Assembly (NCBI GenBank): GCA_023421395.1
Contig: JAEZTL010000017.1
Span: 62,001 to 126,000 of the forward strand
Direction: 5' to 3'
Length of the DNA stretch: 64,000 nt
Source of the DNA: Bacillota bacterium
GTDB lineage: Bacteria; Bacillota; Clostridia; Christensenellales; Aristaeellaceae
The notes below the pieces were generated by a model. That model ran no database searches. It was not told the DNA's origin and was given only the letters and a program-made list of their open reading frames with translations. Shown here one piece after another: positions 17,033 through 26,178 of this stretch; position 1 is the stretch's first letter; every line of letters begins with the position of its first letter. The position numbers and the translations under genes were made by a program.

Positions 17033-17245
17033 TCAACCCCTCAGGTATCTTGCCGCGTATTCCGCGTTGATCTCCGCGATTTCCTTTTCGCCATCGATGT
17101 AGGGCTGGTACATGGCGTAGGGATCCCCTCCGCCCAGACCGCAGGAGGAACAGTTTTCGCACCCGCCTCCGCCACAGCTCAGCGCGTTGCGGATGATCTC
17201 CTCCCGCTCTTCTTTCGTGGTGTCCTTGATTAGGCTGCCGCGCAT
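17033..17245 (-). CDS. Small Cys/Gly-rich protein, unknown function
   Basis: This 70-residue protein has a central cluster CGGGGCENCSSCG (four cysteines) followed by GGDPYAMYQPYIDGEKEI. An amphipathic start (IKDTTKEEREEIIRNAL) precedes the cluster. The ATG at 17245 is chosen because AGGAGG lies 8 bases upstream; a GTG three codons earlier overlaps that site. The good ribosome site and ordered sequence argue for a real gene. The Cys cluster could bind a metal or Fe-S cluster. I do not recognise the family. Confidence 0.6.
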   Translation of the reverse strand: MRGSLIKDTTKEEREEIIRNALSCGGGGCENCSSCGLGGGDPYAMYQPYIDGEKEIAEINAEYAARYLRG

Positions 17246-17527
17246 GCGGCCCACCTCCTCTCATCCGATTGCGCGGCGGCCGGTCCGGGGGCTTTCGTCC
17301 GTGCACCCGGAACCGCGCCGGTCCGCTCACTTTTTATTATACCTTTCTTTTACTCCGCCGAATCCGCCTTTTCGCGGGCCGGACCACCCGGCGCTTCTCC
17401 GGCCTGGCTTCCCCGGCATATAGCATATATTCTGACTTTTTCCAAAGAAATTGACGCTATACAGCGCCGGGCGCATGCGCTATCCTGTAGGTGACTCGAT
17501 GATGAAACGTACGGGAGGAAACTGCCG

Positions 17528-19051
17528 ATGACCAGAAAGCAGCGCATCGACATTCGGCACGCGGCGGCGATCAACTGCGCGGAGGCCGCGGAGCGGTTGG
17601 TTTCGGAGAGGGTTTCGCTTGATCCCCTGCGTCAGGCGTACCATGTGGAGCCGCCGGCCAACTGGATGAACGATCCTTGCGCCATGGTGTATTTCCGCGG
17701 CGAATATCATTTGATGTACCAGTACGATCCCTACCACATCACCCCGCGGGGAATGGTCTTCGGCCATGTGAAAAGCCGCGACCTGGCGCATTGGGAGCGC
17801 CTGCCCGTCGCGATCGCGCCCAGCGAACCCCATGAGCTGTACCCCTACGACGCGCAGGGCATGAACTACGGCATCTTCACCGGCAGCGCCGCCGTCGACG
17901 GGGACCGCATGGTCGTATTGTATTGCGGCTCCAGCTACGACGACGCGGGCAATCTCAAGCAGACGATCTGTCTGGCCACCAGCGAGGACGGCGTTCACTT
18001 TGAGAAATACGAGGGAAACCCGGTCATCGCCCAGCCGCCCGAGGACAGCGATTATGACTTCCGCGACCCTAAGCTGTGGAAGCGGGGCGATCTGTGGTAC
18101 GCGCTGATGGGCTCCTCCAAGGACGGCCTGGGACAGGTGCTCCTCTATGAATCCGCCGACCTGATTCACTGGCGCTACGTCGGCGTCACCGCCAGAAGCG
18201 ACGGGCGCTTCGGGACAATGTGGGAATGTCCGGATTTCTTCGAGCTGAACGGCAAACAGGTGCTCCTTTTTTCTCCCATCAATATGCCGGACACGGATAC
18301 GTGCTACATGGTGGGCGCGATGGACTACGGCACCGGCAAATTCACGATGGAAAACTGGGGCAAAGTAGACCTGGGCTGCGAATACTACGCGCCGCAGACG
18401 CTGGAAGACGGGCGGGGACGGCGCATCGCCATCGGCTGGTGCGCCATGTGGCACCACAACGGGCGGACCCATTTCACCACCTACGGCCCGACGGTGGAGC
18501 GGGGCTGGTGCGGACACATGTCGATTCCGCGCGTACTCTCCCTGGACGCGGACAACCGCCTGACGGCGGAACCCGCGCCGGAAACGGCGCTTCTCCGGAA
18601 GACGCCGGCCCACGTATACCGCTGCGTGCTGGAAGACGCGCGCCAGACCGTCCCGGCTGATTTCACCAAGGCCACGGAGCTGAGCCTGACCATCGATTTC
18701 ATCAACGCGAAAGACGGCGCCGGGCGCGCGGGCATCGCGGTGCGGTGCGCCTCGGACGGCTCGCACGAAACGCGCGTTTACTACGACGCCGCCCTTCGCG
18801 CGCTCGTACTGGACCGGCGGCTGTCGGACGGCATCTGTAACGACGTGCAGGCGTACCCGTTGGAATGCCAAAACGGGCGCGTGACGGCCCGCCTCTTCGT
18901 CGATTCCACCAGCCTGGAACTGTTTTCGGACGAAGGCCGCATCGCATCCTCCAACAATATCTATCCGCGGCCGGAGGATACCGGGACCCGGCTCTTCTCG
19001 GAAGGGTGCCGCGCGACGATGTTTCTGGAGGGCTGGGCGCTGCGCGGGTGA
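17528..19051 (+). CDS. Glycoside hydrolase family 32 (fructosidase / sucrose-6-phosphate hydrolase type)
   Basis: This 507-residue protein has the GH32 triad: WMNDP with nucleophile Asp49, FRDP at 178-181 as transition-state stabiliser, and WECPDFF with acid/base Glu233. A C-terminal beta-sandwich follows. It cleaves beta-fructosides such as sucrose, sucrose-6-phosphate or short fructans. There is no signal peptide, so the substrate is handled inside the cell. The start has a GGGAGG site. It is monocistronic, and the 282 bases upstream (17246-17527) contain a TTGACG box and a 15-base motif shared with the promoter at 48539, but no clear -10 box at normal spacing. Confidence 0.92.
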   Translation: MTRKQRIDIRHAAAINCAEAAERLVSERVSLDPLRQAYHVEPPANWMNDPCAMVYFRGEYHLMYQYDPYHITPRGMVFGHVKSRDLAHWERLPVAIAPSEPHELYPYDAQGMNYGIFTGSAAVDGDRMVVLYCGSSYDDAGNLKQTICLATSEDGVHFEKYEGNPVIAQPPEDSDYDFRDPKLWKRGDLWYALMGSSKDGLGQVLLYESADLIHWRYVGVTARSDGRFGTMWECPDFFELNGKQVLLFSPINMPDTDTCYMVGAMDYGTGKFTMENWGKVDLGCEYYAPQTLEDGRGRRIAIGWCAMWHHNGRTHFTTYGPTVERGWCGHMSIPRVLSLDADNRLTAEPAPETALLRKTPAHVYRCVLEDARQTVPADFTKATELSLTIDFINAKDGAGRAGIAVRCASDGSHETRVYYDAALRALVLDRRLSDGICNDVQAYPLECQNGRVTARLFVDSTSLELFSDEGRIASSNNIYPRPEDTGTRLFSEGCRATMFLEGWALRG

Positions 19052-19236
19052 GCGCGCTGGGCCGTCCGGCGTGCTCGGGCAATACCGCACAAACGAGGCG
19101 GTGTGGTGGCGAGTGGATTTTTTGTCGGTTGCAATGGCAGATATCGAAGATTTACCGGCGGTGAATAAAGATCTCCGCATGCGGCAGATCGCGGAAAAGC
19201 AACCGTCAGCGCGCCGCCGAGTTGTGCGGCATCGCC

Positions 19237-20757
19237 TTAGGGGATGCGCCTGAACTGATCCGGCGTATAGCCGGTGCAAGCCTTAAACTTGTTGACAAAA
19301 TAGCGGCAATTGATGAAGCCCACCTTGCCGCAGACATTTTTAACCTTCTCGCCCGCATGGAGCAGCTCTTTGGCCCGCTCCATGCGGACTTCGTTCAGGT
19401 ATTTGGAATAGGAAATCCCCACCTGCTCCTTGAAAAGCACGCTGAAATAAGTCGGATGCATCTCGCACAGCGCCGACAGGCTGTCCAGCGTGACCGGCTC
19501 GGCGTAATGCGCGTCGATGTACTCCTTGGCGCGGAGCACATTCTTCCGCTCCGCCGTCGTCCGGCGCGCCTTCAGCCACTCGATCAGGCGCGCGTAGGCG
19601 GACAGCACCCATTCGCCGATTTCTTCGCCGCCCGAGAGCTGCGCGATTTCGACGTGCGGCAGGAACGCCTTTTCCGAGCTGAAGGTATGGCCCGTCTCGC
19701 CGCACACGGAAAGGCCCAGGTAGATCAGCCTTAGGCAGGCGTGACAAAATAGATCCGGCGACAGGCGCTCGGCCTTGATCGCTTCGACTTCTGACCGCAC
19801 CTGCGCGAGCGCCTCGTCCCACGCGCCGGTGCGCAGCGCAAAGCCCACCCGTCCGATGGAATTCTGCCGCCCGGAGTAGGCCTGGGAACCATTCTCCATC
19901 TTCTCGAACAGCACGAACGCCTCGTCAAAAAATTCGGCGTACCGAAGCGCGCAGCGCGCCTCTTCTACGGCCTTGTCCAGCGACAGAAGCGATGCGTGAA
20001 TGCCGCTGACACCCGCATGGCAGATCCAACCCTCGTCGGCGTCCCGCCTTAGAAGCGCCTCCAGCGCGTTGGCACCGCCAGCCTCTGTCTCCCGGGCGAA
20101 GGAAACCGCGATGAGCCGGGAATCCGGCGCGCGCAACACCGCCCCAAGGCCGCCACGATGGCGCGCCTCAAACTCCGCCCGGGCAAGGTCAATCGGCGTT
20201 TCTCCCTTCTGCGGCTCAATCACCGAGACGCGCAGGTTTTTGATGCCCAGCAGGTTGAGGCCCGTCCGCTGCTCGAGCGCGCGCAGCTCGGCCATCGAGA
20301 CCGCCTCTCTCGAGATCAGGTCCTCCAGCGCCGCGCCAAGACACGCCGCGTCTTCCTGCCCGGCGAGGCTTCGCGTGTTCCGCGCCGAGAAGATCTCTCC
20401 AATGCGCCGGAGCACCTCCTCGATCTTCTCCACCGTCACCGGTTTATCCAGGTAGTCGGCCAGGCCAAGCCTGAGCGCCATGCGGATGTAGGCAAAGTCG
20501 TTGTAGCCGCTGATGACCACAAACAGCGTCTCCGGCAGGGATGCCTTGACGTCCTCGATCAGCTCGAAGCCGCCGATGCCCGGCATTCGGATATCGGTAA
20601 ACACCACGTCCGGGCGCAGTTCGAGGATTCTTTCCCGCGCGGTCAGGCCGTCGTAGGCGGCGCCTGCGATCTCCATGCCGTATTTTCCCCAGTCGACCAT
20701 TAGGCGAAGCCCCTCGATCTCCAGGTATTCATCGTCCACCAGAAAGACGCGAATCAT
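19237..20757 (-). CDS. YesN-type response regulator (receiver plus AraC DNA-binding domain)
   Basis: This 506-residue protein has an N-terminal receiver (MIRVFLVDDE, phospho-acceptor Asp55 in TDIRMP), a long middle region and a C-terminal AraC double helix-turn-helix (AKEYIDAHYAEPVTLDSLS to YTPDQFRRIP). It pairs with the histidine kinase 29 bases upstream. The pair ends a binding protein-permease-permease operon, so it most likely controls that importer in response to its sugar. The 185 bases between this gene and the convergent GH32 gene show nothing clear. Confidence 0.93.
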   Translation of the reverse strand: MIRVFLVDDEYLEIEGLRLMVDWGKYGMEIAGAAYDGLTARERILELRPDVVFTDIRMPGIGGFELIEDVKASLPETLFVVISGYNDFAYIRMALRLGLADYLDKPVTVEKIEEVLRRIGEIFSARNTRSLAGQEDAACLGAALEDLISREAVSMAELRALEQRTGLNLLGIKNLRVSVIEPQKGETPIDLARAEFEARHRGGLGAVLRAPDSRLIAVSFARETEAGGANALEALLRRDADEGWICHAGVSGIHASLLSLDKAVEEARCALRYAEFFDEAFVLFEKMENGSQAYSGRQNSIGRVGFALRTGAWDEALAQVRSEVEAIKAERLSPDLFCHACLRLIYLGLSVCGETGHTFSSEKAFLPHVEIAQLSGGEEIGEWVLSAYARLIEWLKARRTTAERKNVLRAKEYIDAHYAEPVTLDSLSALCEMHPTYFSVLFKEQVGISYSKYLNEVRMERAKELLHAGEKVKNVCGKVGFINCRYFVNKFKACTGYTPDQFRRIP

Positions 20758-20786
20758 CGCGCATCCCTCCTTCGTCTCCGCGGGCG

Positions 20787-22523
20787 TTACGCGCCCTCGC
20801 GCGGCACGCGGATGGTCACCCGCGTCCCCTCGCCCAGTCCGCTCTCAAAGTGGCATCCATAGCCTTTGCCGTACTTGAGGCGGATGCGCTCCGATACGTT
20901 GCGTATGCCATACCCCGTCGAAACGGCGTGCTCCGCGTCCATGCCCACGCCGTTGTCCTCGATGACAAACACCATGTCCCGCGCGTCCCGCCGTCCGGAT
21001 ATGCCCAGCCGCCAGTCCCCTCCGGTCTTGGGCTCCAATCCGTGGTAGATCGCGTTTTCCACCAGCGGCTGAAGGATCAGCTTCAAAATCTCCTCGCCGT
21101 GCAGCGATGGATCCACGTCCCACGCCACGTGGATCCGGTCGTTGTAGCGCATGTTCTGGATGCGCAGGTACCGTTCAATGTGCTGGATTTCCTGCGCGAC
21201 GGTGATCATGTTGCGCCCTTTGTTGAGCGCCAGTTTGAAGATGTCGGAAAGCGTGACGGCCATCTCCGCGGCCTCGTCGGAGCGCCCGAACTTGCTCAGC
21301 CAATAAATGGAAGAGAGCGTGTTGTACAGAAAGTGCGGGTTGATCTGCGCCTGCAGCGCGTCGAGCTCCGCCTGCTTTTCCAGGAGCGACATCTGCACCA
21401 GTTCCTCGTTCAGGTTTTCGTTCCGCCTGACGAGCTCGACGAATTTCGTTCCGATCCGCCCGACCTCGTCGTCTCCGAACGCGCCGCCCGGTATACCCCC
21501 TTGCCCGGCTTCCTCAATCGCCCGGCCAAGCCGGGTCAGCGGGCGGGTGATCGTGCGCGCGGCGACGACGGACATGCCCGCGGACAGCGCGATCAGCATC
21601 AGGAGCGCGACGAGCGTTACGCCGAAGATGGCGGCGCTGCCCGAAAGAAAGGCCGCCCGCTCCACAATGTGCAGCACCGACCAGCCGGTCCGCTGGTTTT
21701 GCAGCGAGGTCACCAGGCAGTCGTCCACATCGCCGCCCGCCAGGTATTCGGCGATCGCGCCGCGCATTTTTTCTTCCGCGCCCGGCGAAATGTTCAGGTA
21801 ATTTGCGCGGCTGCCGCGGCGATCGGCCATCAGGTAACAGGCCTCGTCCTCGTGAATGGCGGAGGGCAGCACGCTGTTGTAATAGCTCTTGTTGGCATTG
21901 ATGATCAGGATGCCGTAGGGTTCCCCGCTGTCAAGATCCCGCAGCAGCTTCGTCATGGAAACGGAGTAGCTGGAGGAAGCGCCCTCCTGTACGTCGCCGG
22001 ACAATACGTCGTAGAGAAAATAGCATTCATAGCCGTCGGCCTGCATCGTCCGCTCGTACCATTCTTCGCCTTCAAACTGTCCCAGTTCCGCCGAAAGCGC
22101 GGAAATGCCGCCGGTACCGCGGTACCGGCAGCGAAAGCCGTTCCAGTTGAATAGGCTCACCGACGCAATGTCTCCGCTGCCGATCAGGATTTGCTTGAGC
22201 TGTTCGGCGATGCGCTGGCTGGTCCGCGTGCTGGACGCGCCGTCGCCGCCGCCGGCGGTTTTCAGCGCGTCGCGAATCGGCTGATTGATCAGGACGCGCC
22301 GCGCGATCCGTTCGACGTACTGCGCCTTTGCGTCCACCATTGCGCTGGCGATCTGCAGGTTGCTGGCGATGATCTCGGACGATCGGCCGATTGTGGCCCT
22401 GGAGCTGACGAGATAGGAAACCGAAGCCAGCGCGATCAGCGGAACAATGCCGATCAGAAGCGAGGTGATCAGGAATTTATTGCGAATCCCGCCCCAGTCA
22501 AACAGCGATCTCAGCAAGCGCAC
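20787..22523 (-). CDS. YesM-type sensor histidine kinase (GTG start)
   Basis: This 578-residue protein has one membrane segment near residues 15-40, an extracytoplasmic sensor of about 230 residues, a second membrane segment, a HAMP-like region, the His_kinase domain motif AQINPHFLYNTLSSIYWLSKF and a HATPase_c domain (QPLVENAIYHGLEP, EDNGVGM). The GTG start has AAAGGGC upstream. It phosphorylates the adjacent YesN-type regulator. A separate promoter directly upstream suggests a basal supply of the two-component pair independent of the importer genes. Confidence 0.92.
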   Translation of the reverse strand: MRLLRSLFDWGGIRNKFLITSLLIGIVPLIALASVSYLVSSRATIGRSSEIIASNLQIASAMVDAKAQYVERIARRVLINQPIRDALKTAGGGDGASSTRTSQRIAEQLKQILIGSGDIASVSLFNWNGFRCRYRGTGGISALSAELGQFEGEEWYERTMQADGYECYFLYDVLSGDVQEGASSSYSVSMTKLLRDLDSGEPYGILIINANKSYYNSVLPSAIHEDEACYLMADRRGSRANYLNISPGAEEKMRGAIAEYLAGGDVDDCLVTSLQNQRTGWSVLHIVERAAFLSGSAAIFGVTLVALLMLIALSAGMSVVAARTITRPLTRLGRAIEEAGQGGIPGGAFGDDEVGRIGTKFVELVRRNENLNEELVQMSLLEKQAELDALQAQINPHFLYNTLSSIYWLSKFGRSDEAAEMAVTLSDIFKLALNKGRNMITVAQEIQHIERYLRIQNMRYNDRIHVAWDVDPSLHGEEILKLILQPLVENAIYHGLEPKTGGDWRLGISGRRDARDMVFVIEDNGVGMDAEHAVSTGYGIRNVSERIRLKYGKGYGCHFESGLGEGTRVTIRVPREGA

Positions 22524-22554
22524 GGCAATGCCCTTTCATACGGTTCTTCCTGAA

Positions 22555-22583
22555 ATTATACCGTAATGACCGGCGCGCATCAA
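22555..22583 (-). promoter_or_regulatory. Internal promoter for the YesM/YesN pair
   Basis: On the minus strand, TTGATG (22578-22583) and TATAAT (22555-22560) are 17 bases apart, in the 84-base gap between the permease gene and the kinase start. Confidence 0.65.
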
Positions 22584-22607
22584 GCCGGCGCTCCCTGGAA
22601 CCTTTTA

Positions 22608-23438
22608 TCAGCCCTTGACCGCGCCGCTTGACAGCCCTTCGATGATCTTCTTGTTCAGGATCAGGTAAAGCGCCAGCGTCGGGAACACGGATATGCAGAT
22701 CGCCGCGAACGTCGGCCCCCATTCCCGCGCACCCTTGGCATCCAGGAAAGCCGCCAGGCCAACCTGAAGGAGCCGCTTGTTGTTGGACGAAACGAACGTC
22801 TGCGAGATCAGAAGGTCGTTCCAGATTGATACGAACGCCAGCATGATCACCGTCACATACCCGTTGAGCGACATCGGCATGACGATGTGCCAGTAACTCC
22901 GGTAGATGTTGCAGCCGTCGATGACGGAGGCCTCGAGCACCTCGTCCGGAATGTAGCGGTAAAACCCGGTCAGCAGGTATACCGACATGGAGATCGACGT
23001 CCCGAAGACGAGGATGAGCGCCCACAGCGAATTGAGCAGGCCGGCCGACTGAAACAGAAGGAACTGCGGCAGCAACAGCACGAACGACGGGATGAACATG
23101 CCTACCTGGATGTAGGCCAGCGCGGCGCGGGACAGGCGCCATTTCATCTTGGTCAGCGCGAAGGCAGCGGTGGAGCTGAAGACCCAAATCAGCGCGATGG
23201 AGATCAGCGTCACAAACGCGGTGTTTTTGAAAAGCATCCCGATGTTGCCGTACTGGTAGGCCTGAATGTAGTTCTGGTAATAAATGCCCTGCGGCAGCGC
23301 GAACATGGACTGCGCGAACTCGGAATTCATCTTGAACGACGAGAGCAGCATCCAGACAAAGGGGTACAGGTCGCTGACGATCAGGACGGCCATGAAAAAC
23401 TTTAAAAGTCCCTGGATGAGCGCGCCTCTGCGTTCCAT
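22608..23438 (-). CDS. Sugar ABC importer permease (MalG/UgpE type)
   Basis: This 276-residue protein has six membrane segments and the EAA loop EASVIDGCNIYRSYWHIVMPMS that contacts the ATPase. The C-terminal end GLSSGAVKG is typical of the CUT1 second permease. It follows the first permease by 3 bases. No ATPase gene is present in the operon, which is common for CUT1 importers that share an MsmX-like ATPase encoded elsewhere. Confidence 0.92.
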   Translation of the reverse strand: MERRGALIQGLLKFFMAVLIVSDLYPFVWMLLSSFKMNSEFAQSMFALPQGIYYQNYIQAYQYGNIGMLFKNTAFVTLISIALIWVFSSTAAFALTKMKWRLSRAALAYIQVGMFIPSFVLLLPQFLLFQSAGLLNSLWALILVFGTSISMSVYLLTGFYRYIPDEVLEASVIDGCNIYRSYWHIVMPMSLNGYVTVIMLAFVSIWNDLLISQTFVSSNNKRLLQVGLAAFLDAKGAREWGPTFAAICISVFPTLALYLILNKKIIEGLSSGAVKG

Positions 23439-23441
23439 CGC

Positions 23442-24329
23442 CTACAGGTCCCCCTTTCTGTCCATCAGCATGACGAGCTGAGTAAACAGAAGCGTCATCA
23501 GAAGCGTCACGATCGCGATCGTGCTTCCGTACCCGTATTCCCATTGCTTGAACGCCACCTTGTATATGTAGATGGACAGCGTGGTCGTCGCGTAGCCCGG
23601 GCCGCCCTTGGTCAGAATTCTGGGCATGTCGTACACCCGCAGGCTGTGCATGATGGCCAGCACCGCGCACATGATGTTGACCGGGCGCATGATGGGCATT
23701 ACCACGTGGCGCACGATCTGGCCCATGCCGGCGCCGTCGATCTTTGCGGCCTCCTCCAATTCGACGGGCACGTTGATGAGGCCCGCGTAGAAGATGATCG
23801 CGTAATAGCCGATGCCCTTCCACATCTCCGCGATGCACACCGCCCACATGGCGGTATACGAAAGGCCCGTCCACGGCTTCACCATCGATTCCAGGCCCAC
23901 CATCTGCAAGAGGCTGTTCAGCAAGCCGTACTGCGGCGACACTTCGTATATTTTGGAAAACAGCGCGGCGGCGGCGACGCCGGGAATGACCACCGGAAGA
24001 TAGACGATGGTGCGCGCCGTGTTGGCGTAGCGCCGTTTGATGCTGTACTTGAGCAGGATGGCCGAAAACAGGCCCAGAAGAAGCCAGCCGGTGCCCGTGA
24101 TCAAAAGGTACTGCATGGTGACCAGAAAGCTGTTGACAAAGCTTTTATCAGAAAACAGGCGTATATAGTTTTTCAGCCCGACGAATTCAAATTTGACGTT
24201 GGGCGTCCCCTCGAAAAAGGTGAAAAGGATTGATTGGCACATCGGGTAGAATACCAACAGCGTATACGCCACAAGACCGGGAAGCATAAAAAGCAGGATG
24301 GACGTTTTGTTTCTCAGGATTCGTTCCAT
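23442..24329 (-). CDS. Sugar ABC importer permease (MalF/UgpA type)
   Basis: This 295-residue protein has six membrane segments and the EAA loop EEAAKIDGAGMGQIVRHVVMPIM. The start at 24329 is preferred over an upstream in-frame ATG because AGGAGG lies just ahead. It pairs with the following permease. It is separated from the binding protein gene by 195 bases holding a strong hairpin. Confidence 0.92.
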   Translation of the reverse strand: MERILRNKTSILLFMLPGLVAYTLLVFYPMCQSILFTFFEGTPNVKFEFVGLKNYIRLFSDKSFVNSFLVTMQYLLITGTGWLLLGLFSAILLKYSIKRRYANTARTIVYLPVVIPGVAAAALFSKIYEVSPQYGLLNSLLQMVGLESMVKPWTGLSYTAMWAVCIAEMWKGIGYYAIIFYAGLINVPVELEEAAKIDGAGMGQIVRHVVMPIMRPVNIMCAVLAIMHSLRVYDMPRILTKGGPGYATTTLSIYIYKVAFKQWEYGYGSTIAIVTLLMTLLFTQLVMLMDRKGDL

Positions 24330-24462
24330 GGGAGCCTCCTGAAGTTCGCGCTTGACGCCCCGCCCGGGCGGCCGCCCGATTTTTCTCATGTTTGAGCAAT
24401 CTGCATCCGGATCGTCCGGGCGCCGGGAAAACCACGCGCCCGATATCCGGTTTTTGCGCCCG

Positions 24463-24508
24463 ACGGCCCGCGCGCGGTGCGACGCTTCCCGCTCCGCGCG
24501 CAGGCCGT
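24463..24508 (-). other. GC-rich stem-loop behind the binding-protein gene
   Basis: The arms 24463-24477 and 24494-24508 pair over 15 bp with one G-U wobble in the RNA and a 16-base loop. It begins 16 bases after the binding protein stop codon and has no T tract. The rest of the 195-base gap shows only the permease ribosome site. Confidence 0.7.
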
Positions 24509-24524
24509 TGAAAAAAGGGTGAGA

Positions 24525-25868
24525 TCAACCCGCCGCGGAGAAATTCTTGTCAACGGAGGCGGCAAGCTGTTCGCAGTATTCCTCGGGCGTCATGCTGCCC
24601 TCGGCCAACAGCTGCGCGTTGTACTGCGCGATGTCCTGCGTGCCGGCGTCCATCTTGGCCTCAAACCACAGCGTCGGGTATTTGGACTGGGTTTCCAGGT
24701 GGTTCATCAGCGTTTGCTGGATGGGTTCGTACACCACTTCGACGTCGCTCATGTACGGCGAGAGCAGGCCGACCTGGCGTTGATACCTGCCGACGTTTTC
24801 AAAGAAGAACTTGATGAAATCATTGTTGGTGCCCTCGTCAAACTTCGCCTTGCCGATGCAGATGGCGTTGGCGCAGGACATGTCGTCCAGTCCCAGCGCG
24901 TACTCCAGCGGAATCTCGCTGCCCTCGATTCCCGGAGGGGTGAAGTAGCCGATGTTCTCCTGGCCCATCGGGTTGGTGGACGGATCGAGGATTGACACGG
25001 CGAACCAGGAGCCGGTGTAGATCATGGCCGCCTTGCCGGTCAGAAACGCGGCGTACTGCTCCGTGGTGGTCATCGCGTTGTAGGCGGCGCCCATGTAGCC
25101 CTTCTGGTACATTTCCTGGCACTTGGCCGCTGCCTTGACAAAGACCTCGTTCCGGAAGCTCCAGCCCTCCAGATTGCGGGAGGCCAGAAGATGGCTTTCG
25201 TTGCCCGCCAGGCGGTCGGCGTACATCATAATCCAGCGCGTGATGCCCCAGCCGTCCGCCCCGTTGGACGAAATGGGCTGAATGCCGGCGGCCAGCAGCT
25301 TGTCGCACACGGCTTCCAGCTCCGCCCAGGTCTTCGGGACCTCGAGGCCCTGCTGCGCGAAGATCTCCTTGTTATAGAACATGCCGTTGCTGCACAGCTG
25401 TGAAGGCATTGAATAGATGTCATCATAGTTGCTCAGCGTGTGTTTGGCCGCGATGACGCTGTCCGAGCAGACGTCGGAAATGCTGAGGCCGATCTTGGGC
25501 AGGTCCTTGTCGATGTTGACCACAGCGCCCAGTTCGACAATCGCGTCCATCGCGGTACCGTCCTCATAGTTGAACATGTCGGGCACGTCGTTGGAGGCGA
25601 TCAGGATGGACAGGCGCGACGCCAGCTCGTTCTGTTCGCAGGTCTCAAACTCATAGCTGAAGTTGGGATGGCCGCTCGCGATGTATTCGTCCAGCGCCAT
25701 CTGGATCATGTGCGCCTCGCTTTCGGGCGTCTCGGGCGGCTGTTCGGACAGCACCTTGAAGACGTACGGCGGATCGCTGGTGGTGGTCTCCGCAAAGGCG
25801 AGGCAAGGCGTCAGAGCGAGGGCCACCATCAGGATCAGCGCGAGGGATTGCGACATTTTTCTGGCCAT
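24525..25868 (-). CDS. Sugar-binding extracellular protein (SBP family 1)
   Basis: This 447-residue protein has a signal peptide (SLALILMVALALTPCLAFAE) followed by a family-1 solute-binding fold. Typical segments are YDDIYSMPSQ, MFYNKEIFAQQGLEVPKTWAEL and FLTGKAAMIYTGSWF. A Cys lies within the signal region (LTPCLAFAE), but AFA-E looks like a signal peptidase I site, so lipoprotein status is uncertain. It delivers a sugar to the two permeases downstream. The start has GGAGGAG. It is the first gene of the operon. Confidence 0.92.
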   Translation of the reverse strand: MARKMSQSLALILMVALALTPCLAFAETTTSDPPYVFKVLSEQPPETPESEAHMIQMALDEYIASGHPNFSYEFETCEQNELASRLSILIASNDVPDMFNYEDGTAMDAIVELGAVVNIDKDLPKIGLSISDVCSDSVIAAKHTLSNYDDIYSMPSQLCSNGMFYNKEIFAQQGLEVPKTWAELEAVCDKLLAAGIQPISSNGADGWGITRWIMMYADRLAGNESHLLASRNLEGWSFRNEVFVKAAAKCQEMYQKGYMGAAYNAMTTTEQYAAFLTGKAAMIYTGSWFAVSILDPSTNPMGQENIGYFTPPGIEGSEIPLEYALGLDDMSCANAICIGKAKFDEGTNNDFIKFFFENVGRYQRQVGLLSPYMSDVEVVYEPIQQTLMNHLETQSKYPTLWFEAKMDAGTQDIAQYNAQLLAEGSMTPEEYCEQLAASVDKNFSAAG

Positions 25869-25880
25869 GGTTTCTCCTCC

Positions 25881-25919
25881 GTTCTAATATTCTCGTCGAT
25901 ATACAGTATATATTAGAAC
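25881..25919 (-). promoter_or_regulatory. Nested inverted repeats at the importer promoter
   Basis: A 10-bp inverted repeat, GTTCTAATAT (25881-25890) and ATATTAGAAC (25910-25919), encloses a second dyad, ATATAC-A-GTATAT (25899-25911). A possible minus-strand promoter uses TTATAT (25928-25933) and TATACT (25905-25910), 17 bases apart, so the dyads overlap the -10 box and the start of the transcript. This looks like a regulator site, perhaps for the YesN-type protein. Confidence 0.5.
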
Positions 25920-26112
25920 AATTTTTTATATAAGCGCCGCTTTTTTTGTTTCGAATCATCATTTTTATGATCCGCCGGCAATTCTGCGGCGGATCTCCTC
26001 CGGCTCAACGAATCGGGCTGCCCGCGTCCTGGCGGGCGTCCCGGCCCGATTCCATCGGCGCGACGAGGCAACAAAATCGCAACAAAAGCCTCCAAATAGA
26101 AAAAGCCGCCCA

Positions 26113-26142
26113 TTGATCGTCGTGCGAAGCGCCGTTTATAAT
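26113..26142 (+). promoter_or_regulatory. Promoter of the sulfatase/RbsABC-like operon
   Basis: TTGATC (26113-26118) and TATAAT (26137-26142) are 18 bases apart, about 37 bases upstream of the sulfatase start. The rest of the 310-base gap 25869-26178 holds only the divergent importer promoter. Confidence 0.7.
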
Positions 26143-26178
26143 GGTCGTACAGCGGACAATACGGAAAGGGCATGCGCC

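Noticed and set aside
17451..17485. A standard promoter TTGACG/TATCCT upstream of GH32
   Set aside because: The spacing is 24 bases, too long for a usual sigma-70-type promoter, so it is not called.
19071..19253. A possible 60-residue gene between GH32 and the YesN-type gene
   Set aside because: It has no ribosome site, overlaps the neighbouring gene end and shows no ordered sequence.
17480..19279. A 599-codon minus-strand frame opposite the GH32 gene
   Set aside because: The GH32 triad is on the plus strand. The antisense translation has no motif and is typical shadow coding.
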